Source: Podospora pseudoanserina (taxonomy: Eukaryota > Ascomycota > Sordariomycetes > Sordariales > Podosporaceae). Taken from it: a DNA stretch of 64,000 bases. The number at the start of each line of letters is the position of its first letter. The first letter of the stretch is position 1. The position numbers were made by a program, and so were the translations under genes. This document shows positions 1 to 11,812 of this stretch, piece after piece. Below the pieces are notes generated by a model that did no database searches, was not told the origin of the DNA, and saw nothing but the letters and a program-made list of their open reading frames with translations. The stretch is taken from contig NC_085920.1 in the NCBI RefSeq assembly GCF_035222485.1, forward strand, positions 4,402,001 to 4,466,000, in the 5' to 3' direction.

Positions 1-186
1 AAAATCGAGGCTCCCAAGGCAAACCCCGCGACTGAGGACGAAGATCGCCCATTACCTCCCCCACAGCTCCGGGACCCCGGGGCCATTGATTCTAGATTTG
101 GGAAAACCCCATCCACGTCGCGAGTGGGTTGGTCCAGAGGAAAGCGTGCTTTGGCATGGCTAGAGAGGCCACAGTGCATGAACTAA
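1..186 (+). CDS. Possible 3' end of a gene cut by the window edge
   Basis: Frame 1 is open from the first base to a TAA at 184-186 and encodes about 61 residues. The stretch is rich in P, E, D and R (for example EDEDRPLPPPQLRDPG), which looks like a disordered protein tail. I do not recognise a family. Frame 2 is also open for about 54 codons, so the choice of frame is a guess. If real, this is the C-terminus of a plus-strand gene that starts left of the window. Confidence 0.25.
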   Translation, partial: KIEAPKANPATEDEDRPLPPPQLRDPGAIDSRFGKTPSTSRVGWSRGKRALAWLERPQCMN

Positions 187-2578
187 TCCGCGCGTTGAGA
201 AGGCATTGGCTTGGCCAACCGAACAAAGAGCTCCTACATTGCTTACAGACGTCTATCGTCCCCATCGCTGGGTTGCTACATCAAACCATCATGTTGCTAT
301 GCCTTGGGGAAGGATATCTTGTTCCCGAGCACCATAACCACCAGAATCAAAGAAAGGTCCATCATCGAAAGTTGAACTGAAAGAGACGACAACTCTGGCG
401 CTTTCAATATACATACATACCTACCTTTTCTCGCGAGAGGCAGAAAATCAGCGAGGGGCACTGGTACCATCTTGTTTCCATAAATAGCTCCATGTCACTT
501 GGCATTGAGTGACACCCTTTCCCAATCGGGACACGAGTCTGGGAGGGGGGGGCGATTTTCTGGAACTTTGCGGAATTTCAATGGCGGTTGGTAGTTGCGT
601 TTCGGTAGGAGAACACTGGAAAAGATAATCACACGCAAATCAGGGTCAGGTCGATGACGACAATAAAACACCACTGCTACCTCCATGTGAAGACCGGAAA
701 CACAAGCCCCTTCATCGCCATGCATGTTGCTCCTGTAGCTGGTAGGAGCTTTGATCTGAAGATAAAACTGATGTCCCATGCGGCACATGATGGCCAAGCA
801 GGTGAGCAAGTAGAACATCCATGTCGTTGGTGTCCAAAAGCCTTGCCACATGGCGGGGGCTCCCGTGATGCAGTGCGACGACCGTGATGATTCGCTCAAG
901 CTTTTTTCGATGTACTGCGGAAGCCGGCGGTGGTTACCCAGACACGCAAAAGACTGGCCACTTGATGGCTCCGGACCGAGGCCGATTCCAATGTCGGAAC
1001 CATTCTTGGCACGACACGGAGGGGCCGGAACATGACCGCGAAGCCAGCACAAGACTCCACTTAAAACCCCCAGACTACCGCCCACATGGATAGCCCCTCC
1101 GGTGCAAAGGCTTATGTGTCCGGAGCCAAAGTCGAGAGCGGCTCAAGGAAAGGTAGGTAAAGCGTGCGGCTCGGCGACGTGATCCGGTCGAAATGTGGTA
1201 CCCTTCCTCCATGGTTGAACGCAATGGAATGACAGGGCCGAGATATTGCCGTTGAACACGATAGACGAAGCAAGCGAAGCTTGGAAGCGAGATGGTAGTT
1301 GTGAGGGCGACTGCTGGGTAACTCCTCGTTACATTGAGCATCGACCGTGAGCAGGACAAAAGTGGTGCGGTCAGGTTGGGCGGAGACGATGGCGGCTTTT
1401 TGAACGTGGAAAGCCCACCTCGGCCGGAAGCTTTGACTTTCCGGACACGGGCATGTTTGACAGAAGGTCGGCAGACGCCCGACAACCGCCGGGAGGAACG
1501 GGGCATATGGCGGTTTTGAGCGGCATCCATAGGCTCTCTGGATAAAGGGGCCCGTGGCCATATACCCCCACAACGTTTCTTTTACAAGGGCAGAGATCCG
1601 GCCCCGAGAGGACGACATCAAGAAAATGACCGGAGTAGGGCCGTGGCGATTCAGCTAATCGCTAACATTGCCCAATTTGGTGCCGCGTATCGCTCAGTGT
1701 ATCAGACTCGCTATGAATCCTGGCTTTGTTCGTAGAAGTATAGGAGATCAACCATTATCGCACGGTAATGGGTACGTCGATCTGTATACCTAGTTGATGG
1801 CGGCACGACTTCATCGCTTCCTCACCCACTATAGCCGGGATTCGTTTTAGATCAGTGTTGACCACAGGAGAGATGGCTGCCGAAGGGCGCGCAGGCGCCT
1901 CGATTATTTCGACTCGGCTCTCACTTGTCCATCTGGGGAGTGCGTCCAATCCAGGTGCCCATGGCTCTTTGTTGCACAGGATGAATGCAGCATGAACAGG
2001 GGGTCCAGTGGGAGTGTGTTGTGATAGGCAAATATTTATTTGAAGGACCGTTCTATGGTCACATTTGGGGAGAAACGGCGTTATGCGGTGGTGATATCGC
2101 TGCTCTGTTATAACTCGACTCTTTTGTCGTCGCCCGACCTGCTCGCCCAACTGCCGACGGTAATGTTCCACGGGTCCTCCACCCCCAACTTCAACAACAT
2201 CCTCCGATTTCTTCGGGGCAATAGAGAGCACAGGGTACCTGTTCTGGCCGAATCTGCTGGGCATGAAACCTGCCCCAGCAGCGATCGACAGGTCGCCAAC
2301 CAAGAGGAATTCTATCTGGAATGTGTATCGCATAAGCGAACAAAGAATAAAATCCAGAGACAAAATGGCGAGGAAAGGAAGTAACAAGCGAGAGATCTAC
2401 ACACGTTCGAGTCTCAGCGCCTCGTTGTACGTCTGTCCCACGTGTGGTGCCGGCCCCAGCCAGGCATGCCTGTGTGACCTCATCAGCGTGTAAACTCGGC
2501 AACCTAGGTAGACAGACACAGAAAGGATATTGGGGTTATGTAGGGGGGAGCGGGTGGATTGTCTAGTCATGGCTGGCT
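187..2578. other. About 2.4 kb without a convincing gene
   Basis: Base composition is normal for the gene-rich part. Open frames up to about 210 codons exist on the minus strand (495-1085, 1112-1621, 1755-2387), but none shows a recognisable domain, a conserved-looking segment or a convincing intron pattern. Overlapping frames on both strands are open to a similar extent, which suggests chance. The 1755-2387 minus frame begins with a hydrophobic stretch and is the only one I would check by RNA-seq or homology. Confidence 0.4.
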
Positions 2579-2690
2579 GGCGGCGGCGGTAGTAGTGGTG
2601 GTGTCGTTGCTGTTGATCATGACGCTGATGCCGCTGATGATTCCGATGATGCTGGTGATGATGTGGTGATGCTGGTGATGGACGCGGATG
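2579..2690. repeat. Degenerate GGT/GAT trinucleotide repeat
   Basis: About 110 bp are built mainly of GGC, GGT, GTG and GAT triplets on the plus strand, with interruptions. This is low-complexity, microsatellite-like DNA. No gene is seen across it. Confidence 0.7.
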
Positions 2691-4130
2691 AAATGGTCAG
2701 AAATGGGTTACTTCGTACTGGTCGATGTTCCCCCGGTTCCCCCATGGAAATTCCAGACGACCCCATGTTCGGTGCTTCTTTGGATCCGTGATTGGCCCCG
2801 GCTAAATTACGACGTGCCCGCCCACATGCACAGCGATGCGGCCAAGGCTCCCCCATGTTGCGCTACCGGACCGTGAGCGCGGGTTGCTAAGCCGGGGGAG
2901 AGCTCTGCTAGTGCAACCGCCGCAGCAGCACCGCAGAGACATCCCGAGCAAATCGCCGGCTATCTAGCTCCCATTCCAAAACGGTTACGCTGACACGGGT
3001 GCACACCAGACACTAGGAACCAGGCCCTGAACAGGCCCGATTGGGACACACCCTCAATGAAACGTGAGCACTTCTCTGGGCGCAGTGCAGCGATAGCAAG
3101 GTACCAGACATCCTTCGTCACGGCTCCGCACCGAAGAGGTATCGAGCTAGTCGGTTTGCTGGTGCAGACCCGCTGGGGTAAACGGTTCGCACTTGGGGCT
3201 GCGGAGGGGAGGGGAGGGGCGTGGCACATCAACGAGCCATCAAAGGCTTTCGAATCTGGCCCGACTCCAGCAACTCTCCACTATTACGCCGGCCAAACCG
3301 CCGTGTGGGCCATCGCCAACCCCAAACCTTCGTCCCATCCCCATAACCGCACACACACACACACACAAACACACTCTCCCGACCCTCGACCGCCCACTCC
3401 CCGCCCTTCTCCCCACAAATCCCAGTGACCACCGGCCATACCCATACCGCAACGGCCACCTGTAATTCCATCCGTCTCGGTGCTTCCTGCGTCGCTGTTC
3501 TTTGATCATCCATTTCGGCGCGTGTTCGGGCACACGTCTGTCAGTTGTCTGCTGTCTGTCTCTTCGCCTCTTTCGCCCTTTCACCCTTTCACCCTCTTCC
3601 CCCCCACCCTTCCAAAACAGGCGTCAACCCCAGCTCCGTCGAACCCGTCAAACCCCGTCCCGTCCCGTCTTCTCCTGCCAGCCTCTTTCCTGCATTTTGT
3701 CGTCTGTCGCCGTCGACCTCGTGGTATTCTGGACCGTCGACTTGTTGCGCGCATCGCACGTAGCCTCCGATTGATCCAACTCGATCTCGCCCGTATTCAT
3801 CCGCTACCATCTGGACGCTGGTGCTAGGAGGGTGAGCCCGGCAGTAATATCTCGCGAAAACCGACGACGCTCTGCACCAACAGACGAATCTCGACGCCAA
3901 TTGACCCGCCGACCGTCGCTCGATACACTCCTCAACGCTTGCTCACTGGCTGTGGAATTGGAGGGTTCTCTTGTGCCTGATCTGTCGACGTTCCTTTCTC
4001 GCGAGGCCGATGTCCCATCATGGTTAAATTGCGATTGGTTTGTGTTGCCGCCATCATCAACACACCGTCCATCTCCTCTTCACCTGCGCAATAAGACCTA
4101 GGTGGTCGTTGTCGACCAAGAATCGGAGCC
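2691..4130. promoter_or_regulatory. Upstream and leader region of the F-box gene
   Basis: No gene is supported. The stretch includes a CA dinucleotide run near 3350-3374 and strongly pyrimidine-rich tracts at about 3540-3620, as is common in promoters and 5' leaders of filamentous fungi. Several ATGs precede the F-box start at 4131, so the transcript may carry upstream reading frames or a leader intron. The sequence alone cannot locate the transcription start. Confidence 0.4.
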
Positions 4131-5756
4131 ATGGATCCATTACATATCACCGAGTTCGGTTCGGAGCGCTATCTCGAGAAGGTCCAACAGTTTCAGGCCC
4201 AGACAGAGGCAAATGCTTCCCAAGGGCAGGGGGCAGTCTCGACGCTCCTCCAGTCCCCCTTTATTCTCCCTATTCGCGAGTCCGGCGCCACGGGCTCAGA
4301 TGTCGGGGCCAAGTCGAACGAGCAAAAGCGTCCAGAAAAGAAGGGATTCAGCTCCTGGAGGAATAGATTTACCAAGCCCCCAGCAGTCCCACCTTCGAGT
4401 ATCTGTGAACAGCCCGAACGTCGTCCCTCGTTGCCAGAATCGACAACCAAACAGCCGTAAGTATTGATTTTGCATCTTTACGGAAGTCTATCCAAGTGCT
4501 AACCCTTCGTCAGGCTGCCTTTCGACCATTTGTTTGCCGCGCTGCCGAACGAACTGCAGGTCGAGATCATCGCATCACTTCCGCTCTCTGATGTCTTGAA
4601 CCTTCGACTGGCTTCGAAATCCCTTCACGCTCTGGTATCGCTGAACGAAGTCCCCATCACACGCTACCACCTTGACTACCACATACCCGCGTACGCCAAA
4701 CGGCTCTACCCTTTGCCCCAGGGGCGTTCGCTCAACTTTCACTATCTGTGCGGAATTTGGCATCGGCTACACGTTGCCGCCAAGCTGTCTCACCTAATGT
4801 GCCAGTTGATAATCAGAGAACAGTTGCTCCTCAACACTGAAGAAAAGAGGAGGCAGTACGCCCCTCAAACAGAGCGGATGCGTCGCCGTCTGATTCCTAT
4901 TTTGTTTACCGTGTTCCATTTCTTCGAAACGTACCGGAAGCTTCATCTCAAATACATGGCCGAACACGACGGCTTCGGCCTATCAAAGACGCCTTATACG
5001 GTCAATCCAATCGAGGCCGAGATCATGAACATGTACGACGACCGCACACTTCTGCGCGTTCATGAGGCCTTTCCCCTGGTAATATGGGCCTTTTGCAGAA
5101 GGCTCCGACCACCATCCTATGTCGGCCGCGTCGAACGATCGCTGAGGGGTTACCTTAAAGAGAGACCACCTGACGAGGTCCATGTTGCAGTGTTGTGCCT
5201 CGGTGGCATGCGGGAAGTCTTGAGGCTCTGGGAGGTGAAGGGTTACAATGCACGGCGGGCGGCCGTCGATGCTTGGTATGAGTCGATTCTCCATGAACAA
5301 CCGGTGGAGCCGGAGCCGAAAAGAAGACGAGGGATGCTTGGCCTCAAGAGGAAGAAGTCTTCTTTCAACATGGGCAAGACGAATGGTCATGGGCACGAGG
5401 CACAGCACGGCGCAAACGACGTGAGCGCAGCACGCGGGAAACAGCCAGACAGCCTCGTTTTTCACACCAGCTTAGCGGCTGGTATGCCCATGGCCCCCCT
5501 GAGCAAGGACGAATCCAAACTGTTATACCCTGATCTTCCGGTGCTGCAACGAATATGGCTGGTCACAGCCGAGGCCATGATCTTGGATCGCAAAATTGTC
5601 GAACGACCGGCACATATACATCGCAACGCCCAAGTATTTACCGATTTGATTTCCGAAAGCGGCATCGATGAAGAAGACCAGTGGCTCTATGGTACCACCG
5701 CACCGGAGTCTGTCAGGCCGAACCTGGACGCTATTGAAGAAGACCCAGATGAATAA
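4131..5756 (+). CDS. F-box protein
   Basis: Two exons, 4131-4456 and 4514-5756, encode 522 residues. The 57 bp intron has a GTAAGT donor, a GCTAAC branch point at 4498-4503 and a CAG acceptor, and it joins the frames exactly within a proline codon. The F-box lies at about residues 110-150, where the leader LPFDHLFAALPNELQVEII is followed by SLPLSDVLNLRLASKSL. F-box proteins usually bind Skp1 and recruit targets to SCF ubiquitin ligases. The C-terminal half has no LRR, WD40 or kelch repeats that I can see, so the substrate is unknown. Residues 1-109 are polar and probably disordered. A basic patch (KRRRGMLGLKRKKSS) lies near residue 380 and could act in nuclear localisation. The gene converges on the AT-hook gene. 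Confidence 0.85.
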
Positions 5757-6741
5757 CCGGAAAGGAGCCCGGTGAATTTTTATCACGCGGCCTCTGTTTA
5801 GCCAGCAACAAAGACGATCTGCTGACGTCCGCTCACTACATCACCGGAAAAACACCCTCTTACGTCATTATTTTCGGCCCCATGAAGAGACGGCGGCTGT
5901 AAAACATCGATACCAAGACATTTCTACAAAGACACAATTTTCATTTGTCCGTTATGGGGTTATAAAAGCATTTACGGGCGTTTCAAGTGTTTCCTTTTTC
6001 AAGCTGTTGCTTCTTGTGCCGGAAAGCCGATAAGCTCGGCGGGGAACTCGGGCGAAGAGGGTCGGCATTGCGAGACAATATGGTGCACGGGATCTGTTGT
6101 TAAATCTTGGAAATGGTCCACGGGCCGCTTGGGGTTTCGAGCCCGGGGGGGGGTTGTTTGTCGTATTTGGGTCTTTTTTTTTTTTTTTGAGGCATAAGGG
6201 GGCACACGGTGTGCCTTTTCACCTTATGGGTCATAGACCGCTCTTCTTGTCACCTCTTGCTCTTGGTGTCGTTTCATCTTCTTTTCTTAAACTGCATACA
6301 TACCCAGGAGTCATCTCACAGAGACACGGGCGCTTGCTGTACCATCGGTCTCGCTTGAGCTGCCCTGGCTCGAGTCAACTGGATGCCAGTTAGGTGGTGG
6401 ACTTCATAGACACGGGAAAGACGCCTCCGCCCCTCCATCACATTACATGGCCTCTAATCAAAGTACATTATTTATACATTTGCTGCTTTGGGGAAAACTT
6501 TCCCACGTGCCCCATATCAAATCAGAAAAAATCGTGTCTGAGGAGATGCGTAGTCAAGATGCACGATCAAGCTTGTCTCTCCATCGCCGTACCAGATATT
6601 GCAATGTTGGCCCCATATAATCCAATCCTACCTGAAAACGATATTATATCACCAGCCAATGTCAACATGTCAGTTCCCAAAGGCTATTCTTCATGACTTG
6701 TGTATTCATGTATTCATGGACCAACCCTGACCCCATCTCAT
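5757..6741. other. Convergent intergenic region
   Basis: This lies between the stop codons of the F-box (+) and AT-hook (-) genes, so it should hold both 3' untranslated regions. It includes a nine-G run (6145-6153) and a 15-T run (6174-6188). ORFs of up to about 100 codons look like chance. Confidence 0.5.
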
Positions 6742-7460
6742 TCAACGACGACCGACTCCGTGATAACGTTCATTATAGGGGAGTCCTGACGTGTCATAGG
6801 TACCTAGGCCTGCCGCACCAAACGTGGAACTGTTTCCCGAGGTGCGGGCATTGGTCGTGTTAATGCCATAGGTGTTCGTTAGCCCCAGACTTGATGGCTG
6901 CCCGGATGCATCGATATGGCCTGTGTCAAATAACTCCCAGCTACCACCCGTATTTCCCGAAAATGCCTGCATTGAACCAGACATGCCTTGCACGCCCTGG
7001 TTGGTAGCGTGACTGGCGCTGCCGGCTCGCTGTTGGGTTGCGCCGGAGCCAGTGTTGAACGACGGAGAGTGGTGTGGCAATCCATGTGTGCCACTGCTGC
7101 GAAACGATGCGGCAGTCGAGGGTGTTGTGGACTGGCTGCGTTGCCCATAAGTAGAGGTACCCAGCGAGGTTGACGTTGCCCGGTACGTGCCGTCGGTCGT
7201 GGCTGTATAATTGTTTGTCGCCGAACCGGCAAATTGCGAGGGCGGTTGGGTATTGTTGTACGAATTCGTGCTTCCTGCAGTTGTTGTTAGATGTTGCTGC
7301 TGGTATCTTTGCTGAGATGAAAGCTGCTGCTGCTGCTGCTTGTTTGTGTATGATGTTTGATTCGAGGGATGCTGCTGAGTCGAATTCACAGAATATTGCT
7401 GGGTTGGCGAGCCCTGCACAATTTGGCCTTGGAGTTTCTGCTGTCCCAAAAAATGGGATG

Positions 7461-7526
<66 letters not shown>

Positions 7527-10215
7527 GCTGTTGTTGCTGTTGTTGCTGTTGTTGCTGTTGGTGTTGTTGGTGTTGTGATGAAGACTGAGATTGAGAGGAT
7601 GACTGGTTTTGTTTGGAATGCTGCGACTGATTATATTGAGAATTCGGTGGAAGATACTGCGGATATTGGCCTTGACCGGTCTTTCGCGTTTGTGATTGTG
7701 TGGCTAAGGATAGTCCCGCTTGTGGATTTGATACTTGCGGCTGGGTGTTTGGTGACCTACGTTGCGGCGTTGATGCTGACGTCGACTGCTGCTGCTGCTG
7801 CTGTCGTGGTTGCCGGGCTGACCTGTACTGAGGAAGGTCGACACGGGTTTGATGGGAAACCGTTTGAGACTCCATCTCCGCTTGCTGCTCTATTTGGGCT
7901 TGCAATTGAGCCTCATAGTTCTCCATGGTGGGTGATTGGACCTCATAGTGGTTGTGATGAGGCGAATGTACCGGTGGTACAGATGTCTCATTCGTGTCCG
8001 AGGCCATATCACGAGACTCCGTCATTGTGGTCAGGCTCAAAGCCGCGGCTGCACTAGAAGAGAGGGCCGAATGTGGTCCCGAATCCGAGCGCAAACCGAC
8101 CATGGCACCAGTGGTTGACACTTCGATATTTGCAGCTGCTGGACCCTGGTTAGCTACCGCGGTGGTTTCCTTAGGGCCTTTGCCCCTCCTTGACCTTTTA
8201 GCCACAGGAGGCTGGAGTGCCGAGGCGGCTGTAGAATGCGCGGAGCCAACGTTTGCTGGTGGTGTTGGTAATGCTGGGCCATTCATTTGGGGTGATGCTT
8301 GGTTGGATACACCAGACTGTACAACGTGGTTGCTACCGCCTGTTTTGGCAGTCCTCTTGCGTTTTTGCCCCAAACTACCGGGTGCGGTGTTAGGGAGCGC
8401 GGGGCTAGCAGAGGGAGGAGTTGGGAGAGCCAGAGTTTGGCCCTGGGGGTTTTCCGTCTGCCTGGATGTCTGAGAAGGTCTTGGTCGAGAGCGATGGGAA
8501 GAGGTGCTGGACAGGCCGTCTGGGGGGGCCGAATACACAAAATCTGTTGTCGCGAAACTTCCAAGTGTATTATCTAGGCCTTGTGATAATGTCGCGGGCT
8601 CTTTGTTTGTTGATTCTGTCCTGGGGCCTGACGTTGATGCATTTCCTGTCTGCGCCAGATTCTTCTGCGTGGTGCCTGTCACTGTGTCCATTGCCGCCCC
8701 GGGTAACGCCCCTCCTGGCGCTGTTTCCGGTTCTACTCTCGTCGCAACCCCTGATGCGGCCCCTGAGGCCGACAGTGTCGCCGCTCTCACTCCATGATCT
8801 GTGGTGATACCCGGAGGGATATGAGAACGCTGACTTGTTGGGCGTTGCTTATCTTCTAGAGCCTTTGATCTGCCCACCTTTTTGGTGGCCGTCGATGGGG
8901 TTCCGGCATTCACCGGGGTGAATGGTTGGCTTGACGTAGAATGTTCGAACACTCGAGGAGTTGAAGAGGCTTGGGCTGGCTGCGAGGCCTGTGGACGTGG
9001 CGATGATGCCCGTGCTGCCGTACCTACCGCATCTGGCCGCTGAGAATACAAAGGGTCGCCAGTCTGCGCTCTTGCAGGTGTGTCTGATGATCCATCCTTG
9101 GGCCGGTTTTTGGAGCCCTTGGGCCGACCCCTTTTCCTAGCGCTAGGTGTGAGATCAATTGTGCTGGTGCTTGTGGTCGGGGCGGTGGGTAAAGTTGTTC
9201 GTACTGGAGTACTGGCCGCGAGCAAAGGCCGCTCATGGGCCACACCAGACTGCTGTAACTGTGGCACTGGTTGTGGCGTTGAGCTCTGCGCAAGAAGCAT
9301 TACATTCGCATCCACCTCGTCCACAGTATCATCCTCGACATCAACCCAGCTTTCATCGGCCGCGTTTGTGTGTTGCTGGCTTTCGGCAGTGCCCGAGACA
9401 GCCTTCATAAGGGGCCCCTTTTTGATTCCTTTATCGATCCGAGGCCTGGTGCCCTTGCTGCCCTTGGGCCGTCCACGCTTTCGTCTTGTTGAAACAAGGG
9501 GAGGAGGGTCAGACTCGCGTATAGCAGGAATGACAGGCTGTTGTCCTGCAGTGTTGCCCCCTAACCTTGGGAATATTTCAGCTATCCATCCTACAAAGAG
9601 GCTGCCAGATCCATTCGACTCTGCGCTCTGCGGGAATCCATCCCCAGGGGGTGGTCCCCCTGGTATGCCCCCGAAAAAAGCTAGGGCTTTGCAGATTTGG
9701 TCAACCACAAGGACAGGGTGAAGGCTCCGCAGTAACGTCAACAACCGGGCCTGTTCTACCTTGGTTTCTTCGGGGGTCAGCGGGGTCTGGCGCGTCCGAT
9801 GCGCGGCTGCAGTTACTGGTGCTTGCGGCGGAACGATAGGCTTAGCCGCCGGTTCTGGTTCGTCGGGGATGTGTATAAACCGGCTCCTTCGTAACGACAC
9901 ATAGCCATTCTCATAAGCCCGCTTCGCAGCAAGCTCTGTGCTCTCGCTGGTTCTTTTTGCCTCAGCGTCACGTTCCGTGGCCTCCGTCCTGCCCGCCACA
10001 TCTATATGCATCACGCTGAAATTTCCCTTGGAGCCATCTGTCTTGCCCTTCAACTTGCTGGGGACGGGATTTCGAATGCGGCCGTCTCGGTGGGGGCCAC
10101 TTGACGCGTCGGGGACATTGGAATCGCTTGTCGCTAAAACACCGAAACTGGCTGTAGTTGTAGGCGCTGTTGGAACTGCTGGCGCCGATTTTTCCATTGG
10201 CGCACAACTCGACAT
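6742..10215 (-). CDS. AT-hook, glutamine-rich nuclear protein
   Basis: A single uninterrupted frame encodes 1157 residues. Two canonical AT-hooks (KRGRPKGSK) lie at about residues 244-258 and 359-373, which implies minor-groove binding to AT-rich DNA in the nucleus. A compact, more ordered-looking N-terminal region at about 80-220 contains two segments: ELAAKRAYENGYVSLRRSRF and LLRSLHPVLVVDQICKALAF. Most of the rest is low-complexity S/T/P/Q sequence with a pure 33-glutamine tract followed by many shorter Q runs. The overall character fits a chromatin-associated or transcriptional regulator. I do not recognise a named orthologue, and a family assignment would be guesswork. The start at 10215 gives the longest frame; the next in-frame methionine, six codons later, is also possible. 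The minus-strand upstream region is a 1.6 kb divergent spacer shared with the V-ATPase gene. Confidence 0.8.
7462..7560 (-). repeat. CAA/CAG repeat encoding 33 glutamines
   Basis: Thirty-three consecutive codons are CAA or CAG on the minus strand. The distal part (lower coordinates) is pure CAA, and the proximal part alternates with CAG. It is flanked by histidine-interrupted glutamines on the N-terminal side and by Ser-Ser-His-Phe on the other. The pure CAA part should be length-variable between strains. Confidence 0.95.
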
Positions 10216-11812
10216 GGAACCTGGTTTAGGCAGGGGAACGGGAGTGACTTTGGATGTGATAGCCGTGCGTGAAGAGAGTGTTGCGCCTGCGTGTGAAAGT
10301 TAGCAGCACATTTGGTCCCCCTCATCATTATCATGCCCACCTGAAGGGGGAGCCATTGGAAGGTGTGGCTATGAAGAGCGTCGCACGATGCAAAACTCAG
10401 CGGTGGCATATATGCTGAAGCGGCTCCAGTGATATGATTGATCTAATGGGGTGTCAAGTCACAACCTCGGCGCCCAAACTGCATTTTCGAAGTGAATCTG
10501 GGTTGAATATGTTTTGACGGAGGTGCTGGTGAGAAAGCGATAACAGAGGCGCGCCGAATCGATGGAGAAGAGTTCAGCGACTCCACAACATGCCAGGGAG
10601 CAGGGAGCGCCAGGTTGGCAGCCAAGGTCAACAGGCCCGACTATGCGCGTTGACCAGCACGAGAGGGAGAGCAACGCAAGGACGTTGTTGCCGCCGTTCC
10701 ACAGCTCTGGCTGGGTGAAGTATAAAGATTGTCAAAGTCGAGGTAGCTGCATTCGGTAAGCCCAATGACCTGAGGCGGTTGGTGATACAACTGTACACGC
10801 CAGGCCAATGTTGCTTGGAATCGAAAGTTGAGGGGCAATGGAGCGATCACAGAGCGATGGCTGGGGCCTGAAAAGTGGTCCACGAATGTGTGATGCCAGA
10901 CACAAACATGACGATGTCAACGGCCCTGGAGAGACTGGGGATACTTGGGTCGAGGCCGATAACTCGGTGTAGTTTCTCTGCGGAGCAGCTGAATGGCAAA
11001 GGTCCGTCGGTCGGTTGGAGTTGAGGTTGAACAGCGGAAACGCACCTCACCTAATACGAAAGAAATGCAGACACATGAACAAGGACGAAAGCCCGCGCCT
11101 TGATTGGTAGCTCGCCGCCAATCATGTGCCAACAAGCCTCACCCACGCTACCTACAACTGCGCCCAGTGTGGCTGCTGTATGCGTAACAGCTGCTGTTCA
11201 TTTCCCCAGCGTCGTGATGAATCTCCCGATGCTAACACTTGGCCTATTGGCCCAATAACAAGACATAAATAGGTCTAGCCTCATAGGAGAAGGAATCCAA
11301 GTTCGACGGATTGGGGCAGAACGGAAGGCTCCAACTGATACATGGGGCCTCCGGCACATCTTACACATATCGTCCCGACCCCCGACTGGGGTACGTACCG
11401 GGCCCATAGCTGCCAAATCAAATGCGACCGCCAGGGGCCCAGCTAAGCTGCTGGGTGAGCTCCCACTTCCAGGTGCTTGGTGTGTTCCAACATCATCAAT
11501 TGATACCAACATCACCTCATCGAGACCTCCCACCGCACCCCACGGCATCCCGCAGAACGCCTTCAATATTAACCTCTCAAGCCTCTCTACTTTTCTGCCT
11601 CCTGTATCGGTTAAACAACCAGCCCTACTCAACCGCCCCCTTGTCCTCGCAACCGGTCGTCTCTATCGCACAGGCAACCACCCCTCCCCTTGAAGGGAAA
11701 TCCCCCAGAGTCCAGAGTCCCGAGAGCTACACCTCGGCTTCTCGACACACCTGTACCGCCTTGCAACGAACTCTAGGCCGACCCCAAGCATACCGGCATG
11801 CTGTAGTCCGCC
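10216..11812. promoter_or_regulatory. Divergent promoter region between the AT-hook gene and V-ATPase C
   Basis: About 1.6 kb separate two start codons on opposite strands. No gene is supported here. The 350 bp before 11813 are C/T-rich, as expected for a fungal promoter or leader. Short ORFs on both strands overlap one another and carry no recognisable domain. Confidence 0.5.

Noticed and set aside
495-1085. 196-codon minus-strand open frame
   Set aside because: No domain, odd composition and overlapping open frames on the plus strand. It looks like chance in GC-normal DNA.
1112-1621. 169-codon minus-strand open frame, overlapped by a 151-codon frame
   Set aside because: Two overlapping minus-strand frames are open to a similar length with no recognisable motif.
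1755-2387. 210-codon minus-strand frame with a hydrophobic start
   Set aside because: It could be a small secreted protein, but there is no conserved motif, no intron pattern and no supporting context. It is kept as a check item only.
7170-8057. 295-codon plus-strand frame rich in valine
   Set aside because: It is the antisense shadow of the CAA/CAG repeat in the AT-hook gene.
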